Source: Synergistaceae bacterium (GTDB lineage: Bacteria > Synergistota > Synergistia > Synergistales > Synergistaceae). Taken from it: DNA of 10,614 nt. This document shows positions 1 to 7,193 of the stretch, piece by piece. The translations under genes and the position numbers were made by a program. The DNA lies in assembly GCA_028702015.1 (NCBI GenBank), contig JAQVPO010000017.1, positions 1 through 10,614 on the forward strand. The letters are read 5' to 3'. How positions within the stretch are numbered: position 1 is the stretch's first letter; each line of letters starts with the position of its first letter. Under the pieces are notes generated by a model that had not been told where the DNA came from, searched no databases, and saw nothing but the letters and a program-made list of their open reading frames with translations.

Positions 1-213
1 CTCTACTTTACGAGATACAGCAGCAATAAATCCATAGGATCTGGCAGCTAATTACCATTAAAACGATTTCGCAAAATTTCACTTTAATCTGATTGATTCA
101 CAATAGTATGAGCAAAACATATTGATTTATCACGATTCCTGATCTAGAATCTTAAAGTTTACTATTTCCGTTTAAATCAAAAATACACCAAGAATCTATA
201 TTTACAAACAATC
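1..213. other. AT-rich leader upstream of the diguanylate cyclase
   Basis: No gene can be supported here. The first 51 bases are open in frame 1 and end at TAA, so they could be the tail of an upstream gene, but 16 codons give no recognisable family and the other two forward frames also close quickly. A -10-like TATATT lies at 197-202 without a good -35 at normal spacing. GATTC (134-138) and GAATC (147-151) flank a central GATC as an imperfect 18-bp palindrome. This could be an operator but is equally compatible with chance in AT-rich DNA. Confidence 0.3.
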
Positions 214-219
214 TTGTAT

Positions 220-225
220 AAGGAG
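220..225 (+). promoter_or_regulatory. Ribosome binding site AAGGAG that decides the start at 238
   Basis: A perfect AAGGAG lies 12 bases before TTG at 238. An earlier in-frame TTG at 214 would put this Shine-Dalgarno inside the coding region and has no Shine-Dalgarno of its own. No ATG occurs before the first membrane helix. The spacing is longer than the optimum, so translation is probably modest. Confidence 0.55.
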
Positions 226-237
226 ACTAAAAACTTC

Positions 238-1419
238 TTGAAAAAATTGCTGAAAGGAAAAGCATATACCTTTATTGCAGTGTTTTTGTTAACAGGCATT
301 ATTCTTTCTGTTCCGGCATACCTTTTTTATGCAAGGATAGAGAAGATGACGATCGCACAGACAAACAAACAGGCAGGATCCCTTGCTGTTGCTTTATCAA
401 ATTTCATTCAGAACAACTCAGATAAATATGAAAATTTTTGCTCTGTTTCGGATTACTCTGACGGGACTTTCGACAGAGATTATTACGATACTATGACTGC
501 TCTGCTTCAAGATATCAAAAATGGTACCGGAGCAAAATTTATCTATACTGAAAAGTTTGTACCAGGAACAGGCATAGTCCATGTTCTTGGTTCAGAAGAT
601 CCCTCCAGCAGCAATTATTCTCCCCCTGGCTCGATAGATGAAATCTCTCCTATGAAAAAGAGTGCTTTTAAAAAGGATAGCGGAGCAGTCTCAGGGCTGT
701 CAGAGCATAAGAAGCGGGGAAAGCTGATATCTGCTTTCGCACCGATCAAAAAGAAAGACACAGACCAAATAATGGGGATCGTGGGTGTTGAATTTTCGCA
801 GGACTATGTAAATAATATAATTGCGGAGATAAGAACTATCATTTTAACAACCCTTCTAATCTCTATCATCATTGCAGGCACAGCAATCAATCTGCTGTTG
901 GCGATAAGGTATAAAAGCATCAACACCGATTATATGACGAACCTTTATAACAAATGCTATTTTGAAAGATGTATAAAATGCTCTGTACGCGACACATTGA
1001 AGAGCGGAAGGCCATTTTCACTGATGATTATAGACATAGATAACTTTAAAACTATCAATGACCGTTCCGGTCATCTGGTAGGAGATGAGGTACTTAAGAA
1101 AATTGCCCGTTCAATAAAGGAAAATACCAGAGATGAAGATCTGTGCTTTCGCTATGGAGGAGATGAGTTTGTCGTAATACTTCCTGAAACAACGAAAGAA
1201 CAGGCCGCAGCAGTAGGGGAAAGGATGCAGTCAAAAATTTTATCAAATAATCTTTCGGGAGAAGATACTACGTACATTAATATCTCCATGAGCATAGGCA
1301 TCGCTCAGTGGGAGCCCAATATGAGCACAGATGACATCACTGCAAGGGCAGACAAGGCTATGTATGCTTCAAAAAGCAAGGGAAAGAACAGGATTACACT
1401 GTCAGACAATCTCCTCTGA
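238..1419 (+). CDS. Membrane-anchored diguanylate cyclase with extracytoplasmic Cache-like sensor
   Basis: Makes cyclic di-GMP from two GTP at the inner face of the membrane in response to an outside signal. Numbering is from TTG 238 (393 aa). A positively charged N-terminus leads into a first membrane helix at about 9-31. An outside domain of about 165 residues follows, resembling Cache/PAS-like sensors in length and in its final strand before the second helix. The second helix is at about 200-223 and the GGDEF domain runs from about 230 to the end. The catalytic GGDEF is intact at 307-311. RDED at 298-301 is five residues before it and fits the RxxD inhibitory I-site, so product feedback is likely. 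The substrate-site DxDxFKxxND and GHxxGD elements and the late KNRI are also present. No EAL domain is fused. The sensed ligand is unknown. The gene is alone on its strand, convergent with the VOC gene. An alternative start is TTG 214 (401 aa). Confidence 0.93.
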   Translation: MKKLLKGKAYTFIAVFLLTGIILSVPAYLFYARIEKMTIAQTNKQAGSLAVALSNFIQNNSDKYENFCSVSDYSDGTFDRDYYDTMTALLQDIKNGTGAKFIYTEKFVPGTGIVHVLGSEDPSSSNYSPPGSIDEISPMKKSAFKKDSGAVSGLSEHKKRGKLISAFAPIKKKDTDQIMGIVGVEFSQDYVNNIIAEIRTIILTTLLISIIIAGTAINLLLAIRYKSINTDYMTNLYNKCYFERCIKCSVRDTLKSGRPFSLMIIDIDNFKTINDRSGHLVGDEVLKKIARSIKENTRDEDLCFRYGGDEFVVILPETTKEQAAAVGERMQSKILSNNLSGEDTTYINISMSIGIAQWEPNMSTDDITARADKAMYASKSKGKNRITLSDNLL

Positions 1420-1420
1420 G

Positions 1421-1460
1421 GCTGCTCCCTTACCATCTGCAAAAGCAGCTATTTCTTCTC
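1421..1460 (+). terminator. Weak candidate terminator between convergent genes
   Basis: GCTGCT (1421-1426) can pair with AGCAGC (1444-1449) across a 17-base loop, immediately after the cyclase stop codon. The pyrimidine-rich run TATTTCTTCTCC follows on the + strand. The stem is only 6 bp and the right arm touches the stop codon of the leftward VOC gene. Function is uncertain. Confidence 0.3.
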
Positions 1461-1814
1461 CGGTATTATCTCCGCCCAGTAGCCGTCAGGATCTTCTATA
1501 AAGTAGATACCCATCTCATTGTTTTCGTAACATATGCATCCCATTTCCTTATGGATCGAATAAGCGGCATCAAAATCCCTGACTGTGAAGGCAATGTGAA
1601 ATTCACCCTCGCCGAGATCATATTTTTGTGTTCTGCCGTGGAGACATGTCAACTCAAGCTGGAAATCTGTCTCTCCGTCTCCAAGATAGACCAGAGTAAA
1701 ATCAGGCGTTTCTACCCTTCTTACTTCACTGAGTCCCAAAGCTTCTTCGTAGAACTTCATGCTCTTTTCCAGATCAATTACATTAAAATTTAAATGTGCA
1801 AATTTTGCTTTCAT
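1449..1814 (-). CDS. VOC / glyoxalase I-like metalloenzyme
   Basis: A 121-residue single-domain member of the vicinal-oxygen-chelate superfamily, closest in pattern to lactoylglutathione lyase (GloA), which isomerises the hemithioacetal of methylglyoxal and a thiol. Two beta-alpha-beta-beta-beta modules are recognisable. The four expected metal ligands of the GloA type are all present: H7, E54, H73 and E115, the last in the typical EDPDGY...E ending. The ATG is preceded by a purine-rich GGAAGGGGG about 7 bases upstream. It is the last gene of the leftward MATE-marR-VOC set, 56 bases after marR. The metal site supports a real enzyme, but the substrate could be another electrophile or drug (fosfomycin- or bleomycin-resistance proteins share this fold). 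An anaerobe may use a thiol other than glutathione, so I assign no symbol. Confidence 0.85.
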   Translation of the reverse strand: MKAKFAHLNFNVIDLEKSMKFYEEALGLSEVRRVETPDFTLVYLGDGETDFQLELTCLHGRTQKYDLGEGEFHIAFTVRDFDAAYSIHKEMGCICYENNEMGIYFIEDPDGYWAEIIPEKK

Positions 1815-1870
1815 ATGAATCCCCCTTCCAATGTCTTAATGTCGGAACTGTCCCGCACATTCAATAACAG

Positions 1871-2320
1871 TCACTCTTTCAGGCCTTTTTCAAGCTCTGC
1901 ACATAAAAGTTTTACCGTCTTGTAAGCCCTGACAAGCTCTGTTTTACTCAGAGATGAAAGTGCCTTGCTCTCCCATTCGTGAAGATCCTTTACAAGGCTC
2001 TCTGCCGATACCATGCCCTCCGGAGTAAACCTTATGATTTTGCGCCGCCGGTCTTTTTCATGCGGAAATCGTCCGATCAGAGATTTTTTTTCCAGCGCAT
2101 CGAGCGTCGCCGTCATAGTCTGCCTGGGAATACCAAGATGATCAGCAGCTTCGGCAGGTTCGACCCCTTCTGGTCTCATGCAGAGCTCTTCGATAAGTGT
2201 CATGGCACTGTTAGAAATGCCGTGCTTCTGCGCCCAGCAGGTATATACTCTGTCATAGCGGCGCCAGAGATCCGATAGTTCAAGCAACGTATTTATTTCT
2301 TTATTTCCAGCTTTTACCAT
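1871..2320 (-). CDS. MarR-family transcriptional regulator
   Basis: A 149-residue winged-helix protein of usual MarR length, acting as a DNA-binding dimer. N- and C-terminal helices for dimerisation flank a helix-turn-helix at about 54-79 and a wing at about 80-100. The wing carries the family-typical D-R-R (90-92) after a stretch matching 'DALEKKSLIGR'. MarR proteins usually repress nearby efflux or detoxification genes and release DNA on binding small phenolic or lipophilic ligands. It lies 17 bases downstream of the leftward MATE gene, whose stop codon overlaps a TAGGAGG that may serve this gene, although at 13 bases from the ATG the spacing is long. Likely targets are its own operon and perhaps the divergent MATE pair, through palindromes at 3711-3730 and 3790-3808. 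That link is inference. Confidence 0.93.
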   Translation of the reverse strand: MVKAGNKEINTLLELSDLWRRYDRVYTCWAQKHGISNSAMTLIEELCMRPEGVEPAEAADHLGIPRQTMTATLDALEKKSLIGRFPHEKDRRRKIIRFTPEGMVSAESLVKDLHEWESKALSSLSKTELVRAYKTVKLLCAELEKGLKE

Positions 2321-2337
2321 TATACCTATATCGCCTC

Positions 2338-3696
2338 CTAAATCTTTTTATCAGCAACGCGGGCAAAAAATACTCCCCTTGACTCAGCTATCCAGATAAC
2401 AATTAAGATAACAGAGAGAGCAATATTTGCAAAGGTCATAGAGAGCCAGACCCCGTCAAGTTTCCATAACAGGGGAAGGCACCAGAGAAACATGGGCAAT
2501 ACGAGCAATGGATCCACGTATGTAAGAAATGAAGAATGTCCTGAGCGCCCTATCGACTGATAATATGAGGCTCCAACCTTGTTAATGCCCACAAACGGGA
2601 ACATCGGCGAGGCAAGTATAAGCCCTCTGGCTGTTATGGCTGAGGCAGTTCCGCTCATTGAGAAAAAGCCAGGTATAAATCTGGCAGATACCAGAAGAAG
2701 CAGAGAACAAGCTATTCCTACCCCAAACGCTGACGAAAATCCCATCTTTGCGGTGAACTTCCTCCGCGCAGGCAGTGATGCGCCATAATAATAACTGACC
2801 AGAGGCTGTATGCCTTCCGCTATACCTTCCTGCAGCATTACCCCGACAGGTATCACATAGCTTATCACGGAGTATGCAGCTATTCCTGCTTCTCCTCCGT
2901 AGACCAGAGACTGCCAGTTATGCATTATCATCGTCAGCGCCGCCGCCATTTGAACACCAAAGGGAGATATCCCCATCGTCATGATGCGCCTGGAAAACAG
3001 CAGACACTTCGGCGTTTTTTTAAATCTCAGTCTGACATTGGAATGTCCCCTCAGAAAATGGCAAAAGAGCAGGGATGCGGTCAGCATCTGTGAAACAACT
3101 GTTGCCCATGCAGCCCCTGCTACCCCAAAGGGATATACAAGCACCCACAGCCAGTCAAGGATAATATTCAGCACAAAGCCCGAAACCATAATGTACATCG
3201 CTTTTCTAGGATAGCCATCATTTCTTACTGCGCCGAGCAGTCCCATAGTAAAGATCTGAGTGAAGGAAAATATCAGCAGTATCAGGCCATAAACTGAAGA
3301 AAGGCGCGAAAGCTCTTCCGAAATTTTAAAGAGACCGATAAGTTTTGGGAGCGCTGCGCTGAACGATATGGAAATCAAAAGGGAAGCCAGAACCATAAGC
3401 ATGACCATGGAAGTGAGAATATCTTCCGCCTGCTTGCCGCGTCCTCTTCCCCTGCTCATAGAAATCAAGGCTCCGCCGCCTATTCCGATCCCTGCGCCGG
3501 CAGCTGTTGCAAAGACAGTAAATGGATAAGCTATACCGACAGCAGCCAGGCCCGCATCACCTGCGCCCATGCCCACAAAAAAACCGTCAACTATAGTGTA
3601 TACACCGCTTAAAAGCTGAGAAGTCAGTGCAGGGATAACAAATCCACAGAAAAGAAGTGACATCTCCTTATAATTTTTAGCCTTGAGCGCTCCCAT
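2338..3696 (-). CDS. MATE-family multidrug efflux transporter (leftward operon)
   Basis: A 452-residue polytopic inner-membrane protein, normal for MATE (NorM/MepA/DinF) transporters, which export cationic drugs or metabolites in exchange for Na+ or H+. About twelve hydrophobic helices occur in two related halves. The first half contains the family hallmark after helix 1, 'YTIVDGFFVGMGAGDAGLAA', followed by the glycine-rich helix 'GAGIGIGGGALISMSRGRG'. The second half repeats the arrangement from about residue 240. ATG 3696 has GGAG 8 bases upstream. It is the first gene of an operon with marR and the VOC gene, driven by a good promoter at 3741-3768. Pairing with marR resembles mepR/mepA-type drug-responsive arrangements in content but not in gene order. 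The substrate cannot be read from sequence. It is clearly divergent from the two MATEs on the other strand. Confidence 0.94.
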   Translation of the reverse strand: MGALKAKNYKEMSLLFCGFVIPALTSQLLSGVYTIVDGFFVGMGAGDAGLAAVGIAYPFTVFATAAGAGIGIGGGALISMSRGRGRGKQAEDILTSMVMLMVLASLLISISFSAALPKLIGLFKISEELSRLSSVYGLILLIFSFTQIFTMGLLGAVRNDGYPRKAMYIMVSGFVLNIILDWLWVLVYPFGVAGAAWATVVSQMLTASLLFCHFLRGHSNVRLRFKKTPKCLLFSRRIMTMGISPFGVQMAAALTMIMHNWQSLVYGGEAGIAAYSVISYVIPVGVMLQEGIAEGIQPLVSYYYGASLPARRKFTAKMGFSSAFGVGIACSLLLLVSARFIPGFFSMSGTASAITARGLILASPMFPFVGINKVGASYYQSIGRSGHSSFLTYVDPLLVLPMFLWCLPLLWKLDGVWLSMTFANIALSVILIVIWIAESRGVFFARVADKKI

Positions 3697-3710
3697 GATA
3701 ACAACTCCAC

Positions 3711-3730
3711 ATAATCCGATTACGTATTAT
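3711..3730. promoter_or_regulatory. Imperfect palindrome, candidate MarR operator
   Basis: ATAATCCGATTACGTATTAT has matching arms in 7 of 10 symmetric positions, and nested within it is TAATC-C-GATTA (3712-3722). It lies just downstream of the leftward -10 element, at about +4 to +24 of the predicted transcript, where a bound MarR dimer would block transcription of its own operon. Size and symmetry fit MarR sites. No binding evidence exists. Confidence 0.4.
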
Positions 3731-3740
3731 CCATACATAG

Positions 3741-3768
3741 ATTTTACAATATTTTATTATTTTGTCAA
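3741..3768 (-). promoter_or_regulatory. Sigma-70-type promoter of the leftward MATE-marR-VOC operon
   Basis: On the minus strand a perfect -35 TTGACA (3768-3763) is followed after 16 bases by -10 TAAAAT (3746-3741). The predicted start is near 3734, giving a leader of about 38 bases to the ATG at 3696. The spacer is very A/T-rich. This is the best promoter in the window. Confidence 0.7.
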
Positions 3769-3789
3769 CACTGATAAATAGTCAATATC

Positions 3790-3808
3790 CGCAATTGTGA
3801 CAATACCG
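3790..3808. promoter_or_regulatory. Second palindrome in the divergent region, candidate operator
   Basis: ATTGT-G-ACAAT (3794-3804) is a perfect 11-bp palindrome, extended by CG/CG pairs at 3790-3791 and 3807-3808 (7 of 9 positions symmetric). It overlaps the possible -35 of the rightward MATE operon. Its sequence differs from the palindrome at 3711-3730, so either the regulator tolerates both or a second regulator acts here. Confidence 0.35.
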
Positions 3809-3821
3809 ATATAGTGATAAT
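3795..3821 (+). promoter_or_regulatory. Possible promoter of the rightward MATE-MATE-nitroreductase operon
   Basis: TTGTGA (3795-3800) and GATAAT (3816-3821) are separated by 15 bases, shorter than ideal. The -10 is good and the -35 is moderate. It lies about 40 bases before the ATG at 3864 and overlaps the palindrome centred at 3799. Weaker than its leftward partner, so possibly activator-dependent or simply low level. Confidence 0.35.
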
Positions 3822-3863
3822 CTCTTTACCATATCTGTCCTTAAACTTGAAACGGAGCAGCTG

Positions 3864-5240
3864 ATGAGAGAAAACGTTCAGGACACAAGCGAGATACAGC
3901 TTTTCAAAATGACGGCCCTGCCGGTACCCCGGCTGGTAATAAGCCTTGCCGTGCCAACTGTAATAAGCATGCTCGTAACAGCAATATACAACACCGCGGA
4001 TACTTTTTTTGTCTCAAGGCTTGGCACAAGCGCTACAGGAGCAGTCGGGATCGTATTTTCAATAATGGCAATATTTCAGGCCATTGGGTTCACCTTTGGC
4101 ACCGGCGCTGCGAGTATGATATCCAGAAAACTTGGCGCACACGACCTGGACACTGCCAACAGGTTCGCTTCAACCTCCTTTTTTCTTGCTTTCGGGACAG
4201 GCCTGTCTTTTACCCTGTACGGGCTATTTTCACTTGATGATTTTATGCTGAGCCTGGGTTCAACAGAAACCATACTTCCTTATGCAAAAAGCTATGCTAT
4301 GTATATCCTGCTAGGAGCACCTGTAATGTGCACCTCTTTTGTCATGAACAACATACTGAGGGCAGAGGGGCATGCTGCATTCGCTATGGTAGGTCTTGTA
4401 ACGGGAGGAATTCTCAACATCTTCATGGATCCGATTTTTATTTTTAAATTCGGTCTTGGAATATCAGGAGCAGCTATTGCAACACTGATATCGCAGTGCA
4501 TAAGTTTTTCAATACTTCTTTCAGTTTTTATACTGCGCAGGAGCAGCATAAGGATCAGCATAAAAAATATCTCCAGAAGGCCCAGGGAATATGCCAACAT
4601 ACTTTTCCTTGGATGTCCGTCTCTATGCAGGCAGGGACTTGCAAGTATGGCTGCAGTAGCGTTGAACGTTGCTGCATCTGCCTACGGGGATGCAGCAATC
4701 GCGGCAATGTCCATCGTAGCACGCACATTTATGCTGGTCCTGTCAATGATGATAGGACTTGGTCAGGGATTCATGCCGGTTGCCGGATACAACTACGGAG
4801 CCAGAAATTATCCGCGCGTGAAAGAAGCCTTCTGGTTCACTGTAAAAACTGGAACATTGATCATGGCGGCAATGGCCGTAATAGGATCAATAGCAGCCCC
4901 TGATATAGTTGCTGTTTTCCGCAGAGAAGATGCAGAAGTAATTGCTATAGGTACTGTAGCAATGCGCCTGCAGTTTGCGGCACTGATCCTGCAGCCTCTT
5001 TTTGTTTCAACGAACATGCTTTTCCAGAGCACTGGACATGCAGCAAGAGCGACCTTCCTTGCGTCAAACAGGCAGGGCTTGTACTTTCTGCCTCTGATTT
5101 TTATTCTTCCGAGGATGTTCGGACTGGCGGGCGTCCAGATAACTCAGCCCCTTGCGGATCTCTTCAGTTTCCTTTCATGCATTCCTTTTCTTTACTTTTT
5201 CCTGAAAAAACTGACCGTGCTCGAAAGGGAAAACCTATAA
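3864..5240 (+). CDS. MATE-family efflux transporter, MepA-like (first of tandem pair)
   Basis: 458 residues, normal MATE length, with about twelve membrane helices. The N-terminal segment LPVPRLVISLAVPTVISMLV leads into 'YNTADTFFVSRLG' and then 'GFTFGTGAASMISRKLGAHD'. These are the typical MATE helix 1-2 and helix 3 signatures, with a charged cytoplasmic loop after the latter. The second half begins near residue 240 ('LFLGCPSLCRQGLASMAAVALN'). The pattern is closest to MepA-like bacterial pumps, which are ion-coupled exporters of cationic compounds. ATG 3864 has GGAG six bases upstream. Its TAA (5238-5240) shares its last base with the start of the next MATE gene. It heads the rightward operon, divergent from the marR operon, and may be under the same regulator. 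The substrate is unknown. Confidence 0.94.
   Translation: MRENVQDTSEIQLFKMTALPVPRLVISLAVPTVISMLVTAIYNTADTFFVSRLGTSATGAVGIVFSIMAIFQAIGFTFGTGAASMISRKLGAHDLDTANRFASTSFFLAFGTGLSFTLYGLFSLDDFMLSLGSTETILPYAKSYAMYILLGAPVMCTSFVMNNILRAEGHAAFAMVGLVTGGILNIFMDPIFIFKFGLGISGAAIATLISQCISFSILLSVFILRRSSIRISIKNISRRPREYANILFLGCPSLCRQGLASMAAVALNVAASAYGDAAIAAMSIVARTFMLVLSMMIGLGQGFMPVAGYNYGARNYPRVKEAFWFTVKTGTLIMAAMAVIGSIAAPDIVAVFRREDAEVIAIGTVAMRLQFAALILQPLFVSTNMLFQSTGHAARATFLASNRQGLYFLPLIFILPRMFGLAGVQITQPLADLFSFLSCIPFLYFFLKKLTVLERENL
5226..5230 (+). promoter_or_regulatory. Ribosome binding site AGGGA for the second tandem MATE
   Basis: AGGGA lies 9 bases before ATG 5240, which overlaps the previous stop as TAATG. 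This supports 5240 rather than the in-frame ATG at 5177, which would need a 64-base overlap with the upstream MATE and would add 21 residues with no MATE character. Confidence 0.65.
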
Positions 5241-6604
5241 TGACTGCCAGCGCTCTGCCATTTAAAGAACATTCCCTTACAGAGGGCAATATTACTTATC
5301 AGCTCATAACATTTGCTCTGCCCTACATGTCAGCCAATCTTCTGCAGGCCCTTTACGGTGCTGCCGACACCGTTATCGTAGGTCACTTCACCGATGCGGC
5401 AGGGCTTTCTGCAGCTGCCATAGGAAGCCAGTTCATGTTCCTTATCAATGGGATAATAATAGGCCTCTCAATGGGAGGCACCATCCTCATAGCAAGATAT
5501 TTCGGCGCAAAGGCGAATGCCGATATCAAAGAGACGATAGGCACTATGTTTTCCCTCTTCGCCATTGTAAGTCTTTTTCTGACCCTGATAATGTTTGCAT
5601 CCGTCCGTCCCCTTGTAAACCTTCTGCAGACACCGCAGGAGGCAGTCTCTCAGACAGAGGGGTACATCTTTATCAGCTCTGCGGGCATATCCTTTATGTT
5701 CGCGTATAACGCTCTCAGTGCGATGCTCAGGGGGTTCGGCGATTCAAAAAGCCCTCTCGTTTTTGTTGCCATCGCATCAGTATGCAATGTCATAGGAGAT
5801 CTCATATTTGTGGCAGTATTCAAAATGGGAGCTCCAGGAGCGGCCCTTGCAACAATACTTTCACAGGGACTTAGCGCCGCTCTGGCTGTTTTGCTCCTGA
5901 AAAAACAAAACTATCACTTTGACTTCAAATTAAAAAGTTTCCAGATCAGCAAGGAAAAGCTCAAAAACCTCCTTTTCCTTGGCCTCCCGATGTCCGTTCA
6001 GATGTCTATGACAACAGTTTCATTCATGTTCATCATGGCAACTGTAAGCGTGATGGGAGGCGTTGTTGCATCAGCCGCAATAGGCATCACGTCAAAGATA
6101 AATGGATTCACCATGCTGCCTCCAATAGCTTTTTCCGCGGCAATCTCTGCAATGGTATCCCAGAACATGGGAGCGGCCCAGCCCCAAAGGGCTGTAAAAT
6201 GCCTTTATGTCGGAATCTCAGTGACTTTGATATTCGGGGTGATATCATTTGCCCTGCTGCAGTTCTTCCCCGAAGCTGCGATAAAAATATTCACACCGGA
6301 TGCTGAACTGATAACAGCAACCTCTCTTTACCTAAAGTCATTCAGCATAGACTGCATCCTTGTCTGTTTCGTTTTCTGCCTGAACGGGTTTTTTAACGGA
6401 TGCGGACACACGAGATTCAGCATGATCAATAACCTTATGGCTGCATTTTTAGTAAGGGTCCCGGCAACATGGCTTTTAAGCAACATTCCGGGCGCCGACC
6501 TCTTCAGCGTAGGTTTTGCAACGCCATTGTCTTCACTTCTGTCTATAACAATAGGTATAATGTATCTGAGAAGCCAAAAATGGAGAACTCTCAGACTTTC
6601 TTAA
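5240..6604 (+). CDS. MATE-family efflux transporter (second of tandem pair)
   Basis: 454 residues from ATG 5240, again full-length MATE with about twelve helices. Visible signatures are 'LLQALYGAADTVIVGHF' in the helix 1-2 region and 'GIIIGLSMGGTILIARYFGAK' in helix 3. The helix 7 region starts with 'LLFLGLPMSVQMSMTTVSFM', and a late conserved stretch reads 'FFNGCGHTRFSMINN'. It belongs to a different MATE branch from the gene before it (few shared residues outside family motifs), so the pair is not a recent duplication. The start overlaps the upstream stop by one base (TAATG), implying translational coupling and matched production. MATE proteins generally work alone, so the tandem probably broadens substrate range rather than forming an obligate heterodimer. 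Twelve bases separate it from the nitroreductase. Confidence 0.93.
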   Translation: MTASALPFKEHSLTEGNITYQLITFALPYMSANLLQALYGAADTVIVGHFTDAAGLSAAAIGSQFMFLINGIIIGLSMGGTILIARYFGAKANADIKETIGTMFSLFAIVSLFLTLIMFASVRPLVNLLQTPQEAVSQTEGYIFISSAGISFMFAYNALSAMLRGFGDSKSPLVFVAIASVCNVIGDLIFVAVFKMGAPGAALATILSQGLSAALAVLLLKKQNYHFDFKLKSFQISKEKLKNLLFLGLPMSVQMSMTTVSFMFIMATVSVMGGVVASAAIGITSKINGFTMLPPIAFSAAISAMVSQNMGAAQPQRAVKCLYVGISVTLIFGVISFALLQFFPEAAIKIFTPDAELITATSLYLKSFSIDCILVCFVFCLNGFFNGCGHTRFSMINNLMAAFLVRVPATWLLSNIPGADLFSVGFATPLSSLLSITIGIMYLRSQKWRTLRLS

Positions 6605-6616
6605 GGAGATGATTTA

Positions 6617-7153
6617 ATGCAGCTGGATGAAATTATCCTGAAAAGACAAAGCTGCCGGGGATACGCAGCATCACCGGTCGCCGCGGAAGACATAATCAAG
6701 TGCCTTGATGCTGCAAGGCTGGCACCATCGGCCTGCAACAGCCAGCCCTGGAGATTTACGGTAGTCACTGAACCCCAGACAAAAGAAAAACTTGCAGATC
6801 TTCTGAAAATAGTCGGCGGCAACAAATTTGCAGGACAGGCGCCAGTGCTTGTGGCAGTAAGCGAGGAAGCCTGCCCCAGACTCATGCCGACAGTTTTGGA
6901 AAAATGGGACTGCAAACATTTTGCTCACGGGGACATAGGAATAGCCGCAGCATACTTTACACTCAAGGCAGCAGAGATCGGTCTTGCAACATGTATTATG
7001 GGAACTTTTGAAGACAGCGATGTAAAAGAACTGCTCAGCATACCTGAAGAGGAGACAGTCCGTGCTGTAATAGCACTGGGATATCCATCAGACGGACAGA
7101 TAAGGGTAAAAACACGAAAGAACCTTGATGATATCGCACGTTTTATAAGATAA
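6617..7153 (+). CDS. Nitroreductase-family FMN oxidoreductase
   Basis: 178 residues, a small single-domain nitroreductase fold expected to bind FMN as a dimer and to reduce nitroaromatics, quinones or similar electrophiles with NAD(P)H or another donor. The N-terminal FMN-phosphate signature R10-x-S12-x-R14 is intact. The 'APSACNSQPWRF' segment (36-47) matches the APSxxNxQPW flavin motif. 'IGIAAAYFTLKAAEIGLATC' then gives the central helix, followed by MG. There is no fused ferredoxin domain. AAGGAG (6603-6608) lies 8 bases before the ATG and overlaps the preceding MATE stop, so it is the third gene of the rightward operon. Its place beside two pumps suggests chemical modification and export of the same class of toxic compound, but nothing in the sequence identifies that compound. 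Confidence 0.92.
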   Translation: MQLDEIILKRQSCRGYAASPVAAEDIIKCLDAARLAPSACNSQPWRFTVVTEPQTKEKLADLLKIVGGNKFAGQAPVLVAVSEEACPRLMPTVLEKWDCKHFAHGDIGIAAAYFTLKAAEIGLATCIMGTFEDSDVKELLSIPEEETVRAVIALGYPSDGQIRVKTRKNLDDIARFIR

Positions 7154-7157
7154 AGGA

Positions 7158-7193
7158 CAGGATGGGCTCTACCTCCACAGAGAGCTCATCCTG
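7158..7193. terminator. Hairpin between convergent genes, likely shared terminator
   Basis: CAGGATGGGCTCT (7158-7170) pairs with AGAGCTCATCCTG (7181-7193) as a 13-bp stem with one G-U pair and a 10-base loop. It begins 4 bases after the nitroreductase stop and contains the thioesterase stop codon plus its last seven codons. In the leftward direction it is followed by TCCTTTATCTTAT, moderately U-rich. In the rightward direction there is no U-tract. It therefore best fits a leftward terminator that may also slow rightward transcription. Confidence 0.55.

Noticed and set aside
134..151. Palindrome GATTC..GATC..GAATC upstream of the diguanylate cyclase as an operator
   Set aside because: Four of 18 positions break symmetry and no promoter is anchored to it; not distinguishable from chance in AT-rich DNA.
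4496..4903. 135-codon open frame within the first tandem MATE
   Set aside because: Alternate-frame shadow of a well-supported transporter; the translation is rich in C, H and Q with no recognisable domain.
5177..5239. Earlier ATG start of the second tandem MATE
   Set aside because: Needs a 64-base overlap with the upstream gene and adds a non-hydrophobic segment foreign to the family; ATG 5240 has a proper Shine-Dalgarno.
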